64,000 bases of DNA from GCA-003244245 sp963712995 (GTDB lineage Bacteria; Actinomycetota; Actinomycetes; Mycobacteriales; Pseudonocardiaceae), in NCBI GenBank assembly GCA_963712995.1, contig CAVQKH010000001.1, positions 1-64,000 of the forward strand, in the 5' to 3' direction. Under the pieces are notes generated by a model. That model was not told the origin of the DNA, did not search any database, and saw only the letters and a list, made by a program, of their open reading frames with translations. Made by a program: the position numbers and the translations under genes. The first letter of the stretch is position 1, and each line of letters opens with the position of its first letter. Shown piece by piece: positions 40,605 to 48,274 of the stretch.

Positions 40605-40843
40605 GTCGCCAAGGTGGGTTTACCCCCAGCACCGCACCGACCGGGTGGGTATTCCTTGATCGCTCTCGTACAGATGGTTTCACCATTCGGTGGCAGCGGG
40701 GTGATTCGGTGGCGTATGTGCTGAGTGGCCGGCGACTGGGCGACCATGGGATGAGTGAGGCAGTGGGGACTATTCCAGTTTTGCCGGGTGGGTGGACTGA
40801 TCTGGCAGAGATTCGGGGAGTCGGACGGCGGCGGGGGCGGTGA
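40601..40843 (+). CDS. Small protein, third of three overlapping genes
   Basis: 80 aa, unrecognised, Trp/Gly-rich (TGWVFLDRSRTDGFTIRWQR). Coupled to the preceding gene by ATGA. The trio diverges from the XRE-TPR regulator at 39863, so it is a likely target of that regulator. Confidence 0.55.
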   Translation: MSRQGGFTPSTAPTGWVFLDRSRTDGFTIRWQRGDSVAYVLSGRRLGDHGMSEAVGTIPVLPGGWTDLAEIRGVGRRRGR

Positions 40844-41262
40844 GTTACGTGCTCAGAGAGAGCGTTCCGTGATTAAATCTTTGTCGAAGTGGTCCACGTC
40901 TGAAGATTCGTCGGATAGGCAGGTTATGCAACAGATGACAAGTTCAAGAATTCCCCGTAGGTCTCTGTTAAAGCTTGCCAGGGAGAAAATGCGGTGGTGG
41001 TCGTGACGGTGGGTACAAAGCACGGTGTGGATGTCGATATCGCCATCGTTTACCTGGGAAGCCATCATGGAACCGGGGAAGGTTGATGAGTTGATGCATG
41101 TGCTGGAGCTGGCGCGGGAGGAGGCCAAGAGGACGGCGGCCGTGCACGGTGGAGGGGCAGCTCGTGATTCCATTTGATATTCGACAGATCATCGAACTTG
41201 CCTCCTACACCGATGGGAATGCGGCGAGGTGACTCGAACGATGCAGCAACGTGATGAACGTG
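40844..41262 (+). other. 419-bp less GC-rich stretch with tiny open frames only
   Basis: Content is visibly more AT-rich than the flanks. Open frames include GTG 40869-41006 (46 aa) and ATG 41067-41177 (36 aa; MEPGKVDELMHVLELAREEA, one amphipathic helix). None has a recognised match or a strong ribosome site. They may be gene debris or true small proteins. Confidence 0.35.
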
Positions 41263-41600
41263 TACGCGCTGCGGCCGGTCACCGTCGATGACACCGTTGT
41301 CGTGCCTGCGAAGCATGCGTGGTCGTTCTACGAGACTTGCCGCGCGTACGTGTGCCAATCGGGACGAGCTTTCCGGCCTATTGACCGCATGGCGTTCTAC
41401 GCTGACAGGGAGGTTAAGGCGGAAATCCCAGCCGTGCTTCACCGTCGCGACAACTTTTAGTGGACTACTGAGGAAGCTAATCGACTGCGCGCATCACCGG
41501 ACCGATTCGACCGGAAGATCGCTAATATGATCGACTCGTCAGTCGCAAACGGTCACCCGGATCCGACCACCGGCGGGCCCGAAGGACTACGCTGGGCCGG
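41263..41600 (+). pseudogene. Unknown small gene interrupted by an in-frame TAG
   Basis: From ATG 41263 the frame reads VVVPAKHAWSFYETCRAYVC and ends at TAG 41458-41460. Past it the same frame continues with a coherent pattern (WTTEEANRLRASPDRFDRKI). The most economical reading is one ~105-aa protein with a nonsense codon. I do not recognise the family; it precedes VapB/VapC-like relics. Confidence 0.45.
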
Positions 41601-41860
41601 TGAGCGCCCCCGCCGCGCCGAACTTCGAAGTCGTCGTCGGCAAAGAGGGCGTCCTCATCGTGCCCGCCGGAGAACTCGCTCGCCATGGTGTGCGTCCCGG
41701 CACACACCTGCGCCTGGTTTAGGAGCCGCAGCCGCGCACACCGAGACGCAGCGCCCGCGGTGCTCTCGCCGGGGTCGTCGACGCCAAGAAGCTCGACGCG
41801 TTCGAAGTCGCACTCGACAGCTCGAAGGCCGAACGCATTGCAGCTGCCGAGCGGGGCTGA
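41600..41860 (+). pseudogene. AbrB/VapB-like antitoxin relic with in-frame TAG
   Basis: GTG 41600 opens FEVVVGKEGVLIVPAGELAR then HGVRPGTHLRLV, the swapped-hairpin pattern of AbrB/MazE-type antitoxins. TAG at 41720-41722 interrupts it. The same frame then gives ARGALAGVVDAKKLDAFEVA to a TGA at 41858-41860. It is followed after 4 bp by a PIN-like reading frame, the usual antitoxin-toxin order. Confidence 0.5.
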
Positions 41861-41864
41861 GCCG

Positions 41865-42090
41865 GTGAGCGCCGTCGCCGACTCCCACACCCTCGTTCAT
41901 TACCTGGTCAACCCGGAACGTCTGAGCGAGCTTGTCCGAGACACCGTCCTCGATCCATCGACGAACCTGGTGGTCCACCCCGTCTCGGTGGGCACCATGT
42001 CGCACTTCGATGCCGTCCCATTGAACGAGCGATCTCCAAAGCCGGGACCGTCGAGATCGTCTGGTAGGCGGAGCTCACAAGAGCCAAGGG
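41865..42090 (+). pseudogene. PIN-domain (VapC-like) toxin relic, frameshifted
   Basis: GTG 41865 gives SAVADSHTLVHYLVNPERLS, the first strand and Asp of a PIN ribonuclease domain. Near 42027 the homology moves one frame (ERAISKAGTVEIVW), then meets a TAG at 42065-42067 before AELTRAKGVT. No active toxin is expected. The following bases to 42270 show no gene. Confidence 0.5.
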
Positions 42091-42270
42091 CGTGACATGC
42101 CCGGTTGGCATATCTTGCAAGTACCACCAACCCGGGTCCCAAGCGCCTCTCACGATGGCCAACCTCCGGTTGCGCCAATGGGACCTGGGCGGCTGGTAGG
42201 GGAAGTTCATCGTCAGGCACGCTGTGCTGGACGGGTCGGGACCACGTGTGATGTGCAGCGGGAGCAGGAG

Positions 42271-44619
42271 ATGTCGGAGGAGACCCGGTCTGTGGCGCAG
42301 CACTACCTCGACGGGCTGACCGCCGGCCAGCGGGCTGAGCTGGAGAAGGTGAACGACGCTGGTTGGACGCTGCTGCGGGAGATTCTCGATCAGGGTCAGG
42401 GGTTGGCGTTCCTCGGTGCCGGGGTGTCGGTTCCGCTCTACCCACTCTGGTCTGAGGTGATCACCAAGCTGATCGACGGTGCTGATCGGCTCACCGAAGA
42501 CGAGGCCCGCACCTGCCGGGCGCTGGCGATGAGCAACCCGGATGCAGTGGTGGACATCGTGCGCGACCGGATGGGCGCCGGGGACTACCAAGAGACGCTG
42601 CGAACGCTCTTCGCGCCGCGCAAGGACCCCGTGACGCAGCGCACCTGGACGCGCGCCCATGAGCTGGTGGCCCGGTGCAACCTCGCCGGAGTGATCACCA
42701 CCAACTACGACCCGGGCATCGCGAACGCCCGGATGGCGGTGCGGACCCAGGCCTCAGCGACGGGGTTCGCCTCGTGGGATGACGAGGAGCTGATGGTCCG
42801 GTGGCGCCGGGGCACGGTGTTCGGCGACGACGAGCTCCCGGTGCTGTTCGCGCACGGCCATCACAACCGGCCGGAGTCGATCGTGCTGGCAACCACGGCG
42901 TACCGCAGAGCGTACCGCGGCATGCTCGGCGCGGTTCTGGGCCGACTGCTGGATATCAGACCGGCCGTGTGGATCGGGTTCAGCTTCACCGACCGGCGGA
43001 TCGAGACCATCCTGAGTGAGATCGGTGACCGGTCCAGCACCTCGATCACCACAAGGCCGGCGACCCGGCATGTGGCGATCATGTGCTGGGATCCGGCCGC
43101 GGGGCAGGATCCCGGCACCGTCAGCTCGGTGATGGAGATTCAGTTCGGCTGCCGGGTGGTGCTCTACCCGGCGCCGAACGGGGATCACCGCGCGCTCGGC
43201 CTGCTGCTGGCTAAGCTCACCGATCCGCGTTACCCGGCCGCCGCGCTGACTCCGATGCAGGCCACGCCGAACCGGGACAGCCGACCCGCTCCGGGACAGC
43301 ACTGGGTGCACGGTGGGGACCGGGTGCCGCACTTCACCGGGCGCGTGGAGGAGCTGGCCCGGCTGACCCGGTGGGCCCGCGACCCGGAGGTGCGGCTGGT
43401 GGGCGTGACGGCCTGGGGTGGGGCCGGCAAGACCGCCCTGGTCACCGAATGGCTTGCCGGACGCAGCGGGGCGCAGCAGCGACCGGCGATCCGAGGAGTG
43501 TTCGCCTGGGGTTTCTACCAGCGCAACTCGATACAGGAGTGGGCCGCCGAGCTGCTGTCCTGGGTTGCGCAGACGTTCCGTGTCGCACCCACGCCGGGCC
43601 CGGTGGCGGCTCAGTTGCTGGCCGTGCTGCGCGAGGTGCCGCTGGTACTGGTACTGGACGGGCTGGAGGTCATCCAGGAGGGACCGGCTGGTGGCCAGTT
43701 CGGGCGGCTGCTGGACGGCACGTTGCGCGCCGTGCTCACCGGGGCCTGCCAGCAGGAACACGCCGGGCTGGTGGTGCTGACCAGCCGGTTCTCGTTCGCC
43801 GACCTGGAGCAGTTCGACGGCGGCGCCGCGCGGATGATGGACGTGCCACCGTTCACCCCGGCTGAGGGAGCCGCCGTGCTCGTCGCGGCTGGCGGAGGCT
43901 GGCTGTCCGAGGCCGAGCGGCTCGAGCTGGTGCGAGCGGTGGACGGGCATGCGCTGGCCGTCGGCGTGCTGGCCGGGGCGCTGGCCGACCGGCCCCCAGC
44001 GGAGGACCTGCAGGCGTTGCGGGCGGAATTGCTGGCGGCGGGCCGCACCGACACCCGGGTGCGCAAGGTGCTGCGGTTCTACGCCGACCGGTTGACCGAG
44101 GATGACAGCGCGCTGGTCGCGGTGGTCAGCTTGTTCCAGCGGCCGGTCCCTGTCGCGATAGTGCTCGCGCTCGGCAGCCACGACACGACCTGCACCCGGC
44201 TCGCGGGTTGGAACCCGGCGCAGGTCGAGACCGCAGTCCGGCAGCGGCTATACGGCCTGCTCATCTGGCATCCCGGCGGGAAGATCTCGGCGCATCCCCT
44301 GGTGCGGGACGCCTTCCGCCCGCTGGTGCTGACGGGCGATTCGGCCCAGCTCGCGGTGGACACCACGCTATCCGACCTGCCGACCGGCAGCGTCACCTCC
44401 CGCGACGACGCACTACAAGTGGTCGAGATGATCGAGTTGCTGGTGGACGCTGATGAGTGGCAAGCGGCGGATCAGCTCTATAAAGACCGTTTCGACGGCT
44501 TTACGCTGCGGACGCTGCCAGCCCAGTTGGGCCAGCGATGTGCTGCGGCGTTTGTCGGCACGTCATCTCGCCGCAGCGCCTGCCGGGACCAGCTCCCTCC
44601 AGCTTCGGAGACTTCCTGA
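42271..44619 (+). CDS. SIR2-STAND defence-type protein, N-terminal part
   Basis: 782 aa as read. A SIR2-like domain (~30-330) shows LAFLGAGVSVPLYPLWSE, GVITTNYDPGIANA and WIGFSFTDRRIETIL, the NAD-binding and catalytic blocks of NAD-consuming SIR2 effectors. A STAND ATPase follows with Walker A WGGAGKTALV (~390) and Walker B LVLVLDGLEVI (~465). The layout resembles Avs5-type (SIR2-STAND) anti-phage sensors. The C-terminal sensor repeats are cut off by a -1 frame change near 44570; they resume in other frames to 45649. ATG 42271 has GGAGCAGGAG upstream. Confidence 0.8.
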   Translation: MSEETRSVAQHYLDGLTAGQRAELEKVNDAGWTLLREILDQGQGLAFLGAGVSVPLYPLWSEVITKLIDGADRLTEDEARTCRALAMSNPDAVVDIVRDRMGAGDYQETLRTLFAPRKDPVTQRTWTRAHELVARCNLAGVITTNYDPGIANARMAVRTQASATGFASWDDEELMVRWRRGTVFGDDELPVLFAHGHHNRPESIVLATTAYRRAYRGMLGAVLGRLLDIRPAVWIGFSFTDRRIETILSEIGDRSSTSITTRPATRHVAIMCWDPAAGQDPGTVSSVMEIQFGCRVVLYPAPNGDHRALGLLLAKLTDPRYPAAALTPMQATPNRDSRPAPGQHWVHGGDRVPHFTGRVEELARLTRWARDPEVRLVGVTAWGGAGKTALVTEWLAGRSGAQQRPAIRGVFAWGFYQRNSIQEWAAELLSWVAQTFRVAPTPGPVAAQLLAVLREVPLVLVLDGLEVIQEGPAGGQFGRLLDGTLRAVLTGACQQEHAGLVVLTSRFSFADLEQFDGGAARMMDVPPFTPAEGAAVLVAAGGGWLSEAERLELVRAVDGHALAVGVLAGALADRPPAEDLQALRAELLAAGRTDTRVRKVLRFYADRLTEDDSALVAVVSLFQRPVPVAIVLALGSHDTTCTRLAGWNPAQVETAVRQRLYGLLIWHPGGKISAHPLVRDAFRPLVLTGDSAQLAVDTTLSDLPTGSVTSRDDALQVVEMIELLVDADEWQAADQLYKDRFDGFTLRTLPAQLGQRCAAAFVGTSSRRSACRDQLPPASETS

Positions 44620-45649
44620 ACGAGGTTGGGCTCATGGGCATGCTCGCCGGCAACATGACCGTCGCCGCCCCGTACCTCAACATGGCAGCCGAGGAACACC
44701 GAAGCCGAGGCAACACCACGTCTCTGTCAATCGCAACTTGGGGAACATCTCCGTACTCGCGATCTGTCTCGGTGACACGGAGGCTGGCGTCCAGGCCGGG
44801 ATCCAATCGCGCGAGGCCGCCGCCGTCACCGATGACCGGCAGAAAATCATGTTTTCTCTAGTCTGTTTGGGCTGGGCGAATGGCCTCGCGGGCGCGACAA
44901 AATCGGCGGACGAGCACTTCATGGTTGCGGATCTGATCGAGTTCACCGACAGTACTGGCAACAACCACCTCCATTCTATCCGCGGAACCACATGGGCGGC
45001 CCAGCTCGCCCGGACCGGTCGGGTGTCGATCGCCCGACACCTCACCGAGCGGAACCGCGAGATCTGCAACTCGAATGGATGGCATGAGGACTGCGCGAAC
45101 TGTGATCGGGAACTGGGGCGGTGCGATCTGATCGAGGGTGATCTCGACTCAGCTGGGAGCCGGTTGCAGGCCGCTGCGGACGTCCTCCGGGATGGCGAAT
45201 GCCTGGTGGAGTGGGCGGCAACGCTGCCCGATCTCGCCGAGCACCGCCGCCGCACCGGGAAGTTGGACGAGGCGGAGCGGATCTGCACCGAGGCGATCAC
45301 CGCCGCCGGGCCGCGTGGGCTGGTGTTCATCCACGCCCGGGCACTGGCGACCCGCGCGCTGGTCCGTGCCGACCAGTTCGGCAAGACCGGAGACCGTGAC
45401 CAGCTGGAGCGAGCCCGCGACGATGCCGAGCACGCCCTGCGGCTGGCCACCCGAACCCGAAGGCTGCCCTGGCAGGAGCTGGAGGCATGCCAAGCCCACG
45501 CGCACCTCGACCACCTCGAGGGCCAGGACCACGGCTGGCGGGCCAGGGCCGAGAAGCTGCGAGCCGAACTCGTCCCACCAGATCTGGACCCCGACCCGCT
45601 GGCCACCGTCGAGGCCCGGGTGCGCGAGCTGCGGAGCAAGAATGGATAG
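44620..45649 (+). pseudogene. TPR sensor region of the SIR2-STAND gene, out of frame
   Basis: Homology leaves the upstream frame near 44570 (continuing as SSFGDFLNEVGLMGMLAGNM in the second frame) and moves again near 44725 to the third frame (NLGNISVLAICLGDTEAGVQ, through to the stop at 45649). The last ~300 residues form TPR-like pairs (LAEHRRRTGKLDEAERICTE; ALATRALVRADQFGKTGDRD). Two one-base deletions explain everything. Unless the indels are sequence errors, the sensor is not attached to the effector. Confidence 0.65.
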
Positions 45650-46222
45650 CGGTAGCTGGACCATCCTGGAGATCGTCAAACTGGCGGTCTCGGCGCTGAT
45701 CCCGATCACTGTGGTCGGCGTGGGCTATATCGTCTCCCGGGCGACTAAGCGGCTGGAGGCGGTGCAGTGGGCGAACCAGACCGTCATCGAGCGGCGGTTG
45801 GACATCTTCCAGCAGGTGGCGCCCAAGGTGAACCGGCTGCTGTGTTTCGCGATTTTCGTCGGCGCCTGGAAAGAGATCGCCCCGGCTGATGCCATCCGCC
45901 TGAAACGGGAGACCGATGAGATCATGTACGTCCACCGCGTGCTGTTCTCCCGGACGCTGTTCGACGCCTATCTCGCCTTCACCGAGACCCTCTTCGAGAC
46001 CTCCGCCCGTAGGGGTGGGACGCCCTGATCCGGGCCGAGATTGCAAGCTCACTGGGCAGCCGCCGCCACCTCGACTGGTGGGACGAGGCAATGGAACGAG
46101 AGTTCGACACCACCGACATCCCGCAGTCCCACGAGGTGCAGGCGGCCTACGACACGCTCAGCGAGTGTTTCCGCCGCGACCTCTACATAACCCGCGAGGA
46201 ACTGTCCCTGCCGGGAAACTGA
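45642..46222 (+). pseudogene. Small membrane protein next to the SIR2-STAND gene, frameshifted
   Basis: ATG 45642 overlaps the TPR stop and opens a protein with an N-terminal helix (LEIVKLAVSALIPITVVGVG) and a cytoplasmic domain (QVAPKVNRLLCFAIFVGAWK). The frame ends at 46028, but a one-base shift near 46018 continues into LIRAEIASSLGSRRHLDWWD and on to a TGA at 46220-46222, giving ~193 aa. A single-helix protein also accompanies the other SIR2/STAND locus at 54918, so it may be a functional partner. Confidence 0.55.
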
Positions 46223-46385
46223 GCACCCGACTAGTGACCTTAGGATGAGCGGGCCCCGCTACGACCACCCAGGTGCTACGCCAGTCCATCGGGGGTCAAA
46301 GTGACGGTGACACTGGCGGTACGGGCGACACAGGGATGGTGCATGTCGAGTTCACGACCGCAGACGAACTTCCGGCGGCGATCAC

Positions 46386-46921
46386 TTAGCATTCGGTTGG
46401 GTCGGGTACCGCGCCGAGATCATCGTTTACCGGACTGGAGAGTTGCCCGACCAGCTCAGGATCGGCATGCACCGCCGCAGTGACATGGAATCTCTAACCG
46501 TTTGGGCCAATGCTGTCCACTGCCCCATCTCTGCCGAAGCCTGGAAGGCGCGAACGAAGTCCGTCACGAACTGAGCTCGGTCTGGCTGGGGTAGCACATC
46601 AGCCCAGGGAAACTCCTCGACAAGCGCCGCAGCCGCAGTCTGCGGTTCCATGTGCGCGAGCAGGTTGCGCAGCGCGCGGGCGGCCGTCACCGCACCCTCC
46701 GCCGTCGAGCTGGCACGATCCTCTCGGGTGAGCAGGAGAGCAGCACCGTCGCGTCGCCGCACTCGAACGTCGCCGCGGTCAGCCAGGGCGGCCACCCCCT
46801 TCGGGTCACGCTGGAGCTCGCTCCACTGCACCTCGATCGATACGGCGCTCGTTGGCGGCGAGCCGCCATCTGCCCGTCGCCCCGCCTGCGCACCACCAGC
46901 TCGTGTGGAACGCACACCCAT
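46386..46921 (-). pseudogene. Phd/YefM-like antitoxin family gene, frameshifted
   Basis: The start-proximal part reads EVQWSELQRDPKGVAALADR then VRRRDGAALLLTREDRA, a Phd-type DNA-binding opening, followed by a helical region (LRNLLAHMEPQTAAAALVEE, FPWADVLPQPDRAQFVTDFV). The frame stops at 46427, but shifting one base near 46485 gives TAAVHADPELVGQLSSPVND and a TAA at 46386-46388, the coherent family C-terminus. No intact toxin partner is seen downstream. Confidence 0.5.
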
Positions 46922-46922
46922 G

Positions 46923-47233
46923 ACCCCATCAACCGGGCGCTACCTCAGCAGGCGATGCGGTAGGAGCGGGCGAACAACGCCCCCGCCCGCGGGCGGTGGT
47001 GGCCCACGTCAGGACGGCACTACGCTCATGATCACGGTTTCGGCGCCGGAAGTGACACGACATGTCACCTGAGGCACCCAAACCGTGATCTCAAGTCCCA
47101 AAGATTTTCATGCGAACGCCTCACGGACGCCCCAGGTCAGAACTCGATCAAGAAGCTACTCCAGGAGGCCTGCGTCCGGTGGGACTTCGCCCGCCTGCTG
47201 TTTGCGTCACTGGGACGCCGTTGAGGCGCGATT
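46923..47233. other. 311-bp region without a supported gene
   Basis: It holds a nested inverted repeat (47030-47090) and, near its end, a short open stretch reading LLQEACVRWDFARLLFASLG before a TGA at 47222-47224, possibly the tail of a lost gene. Confidence 0.35.
47030..47090. repeat. Nested inverted repeat
   Basis: GATCACGGTTT at 47030-47040 pairs with AAACCGTGATC at 47080-47090; inside lies GTGACA-CGACA-TGTCAC at 47052-47068. It could be an operator or a hairpin; no neighbouring gene makes the choice clear. Confidence 0.6.
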
Positions 47234-47473
47234 TCAGTAGTTCTGCGGGCGCTCGTTAAGCGAGTCAACCGGCATCAGGAACCAATGCCGGTTGACGCAA
47301 ACGATCCTCACGTGATCGACGGGGCCATTCGTACTCTCCACTCGACCCCCGGTTTGCAAGGCGGCGGCCATGGAGCACTCGGGGCAAGCCACGATATCAG
47401 CGTACTGGTCGACACCATCCGCAATGTCGTGAACCTTCTCATTGTTTTTTGGCGCCCAAATATGGATGGTCAT
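47234..47473 (-). CDS. Small CxxC protein of unknown function
   Basis: About 79 aa (ATG 47473, MTIHIWAP; ATG 47506 in frame). It has VACPECSMAA and a later VRIVCVNRHWFLMP, suggesting a small zinc-binding fold with Cys-Cys/Cys-His ligands. No role can be assigned. Confidence 0.6.
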   Translation of the reverse strand: MTIHIWAPKNNEKVHDIADGVDQYADIVACPECSMAAALQTGGRVESTNGPVDHVRIVCVNRHWFLMPVDSLNERPQNY

Positions 47474-47600
47474 GTGAGTCCCGTCTGCCCTTTGATGGTC
47501 GGTCATGATCTGTCAAGAGCCACGACGGCCGGCGGCTGATACGTTGGCCGCAAACTTCCGACTGTGATACTCGGCAAGTGCCTGGGAGCCGCCCAGCGAG

Positions 47601-48017
47601 CTACGGAATGGGCGGGATGGCGATCAAGGTTCGGTAGTGGCCGGCGGGGTGGGGCTCGCCAATGGGGTGGTCGTCGACCTGGATCCAGGCGTGCGCGGCG
47701 AAGGGGTTGGTGCGCACTCCGGTGCACCAGGTGGGCCAGGTGCCGTGGGCACGGCAGTAGAGGGCGGCGGCGATGGAGCGTTGCAGGCAGCCTCGGCCCG
47801 CGCAGCGCAGGCTGACCGCGACCACTGCCTCGCGGGCGGTGTGGGCTTGCGCCGCGGTGGCGGGGCGGGCGCCGCGGCGGGCCAGTTCCAGCACGGTACG
47901 CAGCCGCCGGGGGCGCAGGGCGGCCAGCAGCCGGGCGGCGCCCACCGCGAGCAGCGGCAGCACGCGTCGGTGGGCCGGCAGACGGCGCTGATGCTCCAGG
48001 GCGACGGGAACGCTCAT
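47601..48017 (-). CDS. Lasso peptide leader peptidase (B2 protein)
   Basis: 138 aa of the transglutaminase-like B2 family. The catalytic Cys is in GRGCLQRSIAAALYCRAHG, the His in NPFAAHAWIQVD and the Asp in the following strand. It cuts the leader from the precursor after B1 delivery. Its ATG overlaps the B1 stop (48014-48017). Confidence 0.92.
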   Translation of the reverse strand: MSVPVALEHQRRLPAHRRVLPLLAVGAARLLAALRPRRLRTVLELARRGARPATAAQAHTAREAVVAVSLRCAGRGCLQRSIAAALYCRAHGTWPTWCTGVRTNPFAAHAWIQVDDHPIGEPHPAGHYRTLIAIPPIP

Positions 48018-48274
48018 GAGGATGTCACCAGGTTCGCGGCGCGCAGGTGATCGGTGATGGCGGTGACGTCGTGCTGGGCCTGCTCGACGTCGATGCGGTA
48101 GCGGGCGGCGAGGCCACGGGCGATGTCGTCGGGATCGCGGCCCTCGAGCAGGGCGGCCAGCACGTGCGCGCCGGTGGAGTTGAGTTGCCAGTAGCGGCCG
48201 CTGCGTTCGTCGAGCAGGACCAGGCCGTCGTCGGTGTCGGTGGTGGCGATGTCAGGGCGCAGTCGCAGCGGCAC
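48014..48274 (-). CDS. Lasso peptide leader-binding protein (B1, PqqD-like RRE)
   Basis: 86 aa with the PqqD-like winged fold (GLVLLDERSGRYWQLNSTGA, then AHVLAALLEGRDPDDIARGL). It binds the YxxP/LxxxGxF leader motif and presents the precursor to B2. The start lies inside the end of the cyclase gene (23-bp overlap), so translation is coupled. Confidence 0.92.
   Translation of the reverse strand: MPLRLRPDIATTDTDDGLVLLDERSGRYWQLNSTGAHVLAALLEGRDPDDIARGLAARYRIDVEQAQHDVTAITDHLRAANLVTSS

Noticed and set aside
44453..44731. N-terminal part of the 398-aa frame ending at 45649, taken as an independent gene start
   Set aside because: Residues before ~44730 are out-of-frame translation of the SIR2-STAND gene; only the later TPR part is coherent.
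42271..45649. Programmed frameshifting in the SIR2-STAND gene
   Set aside because: Two separate shifts without a slippery heptamer or pseudoknot are better explained by indels.
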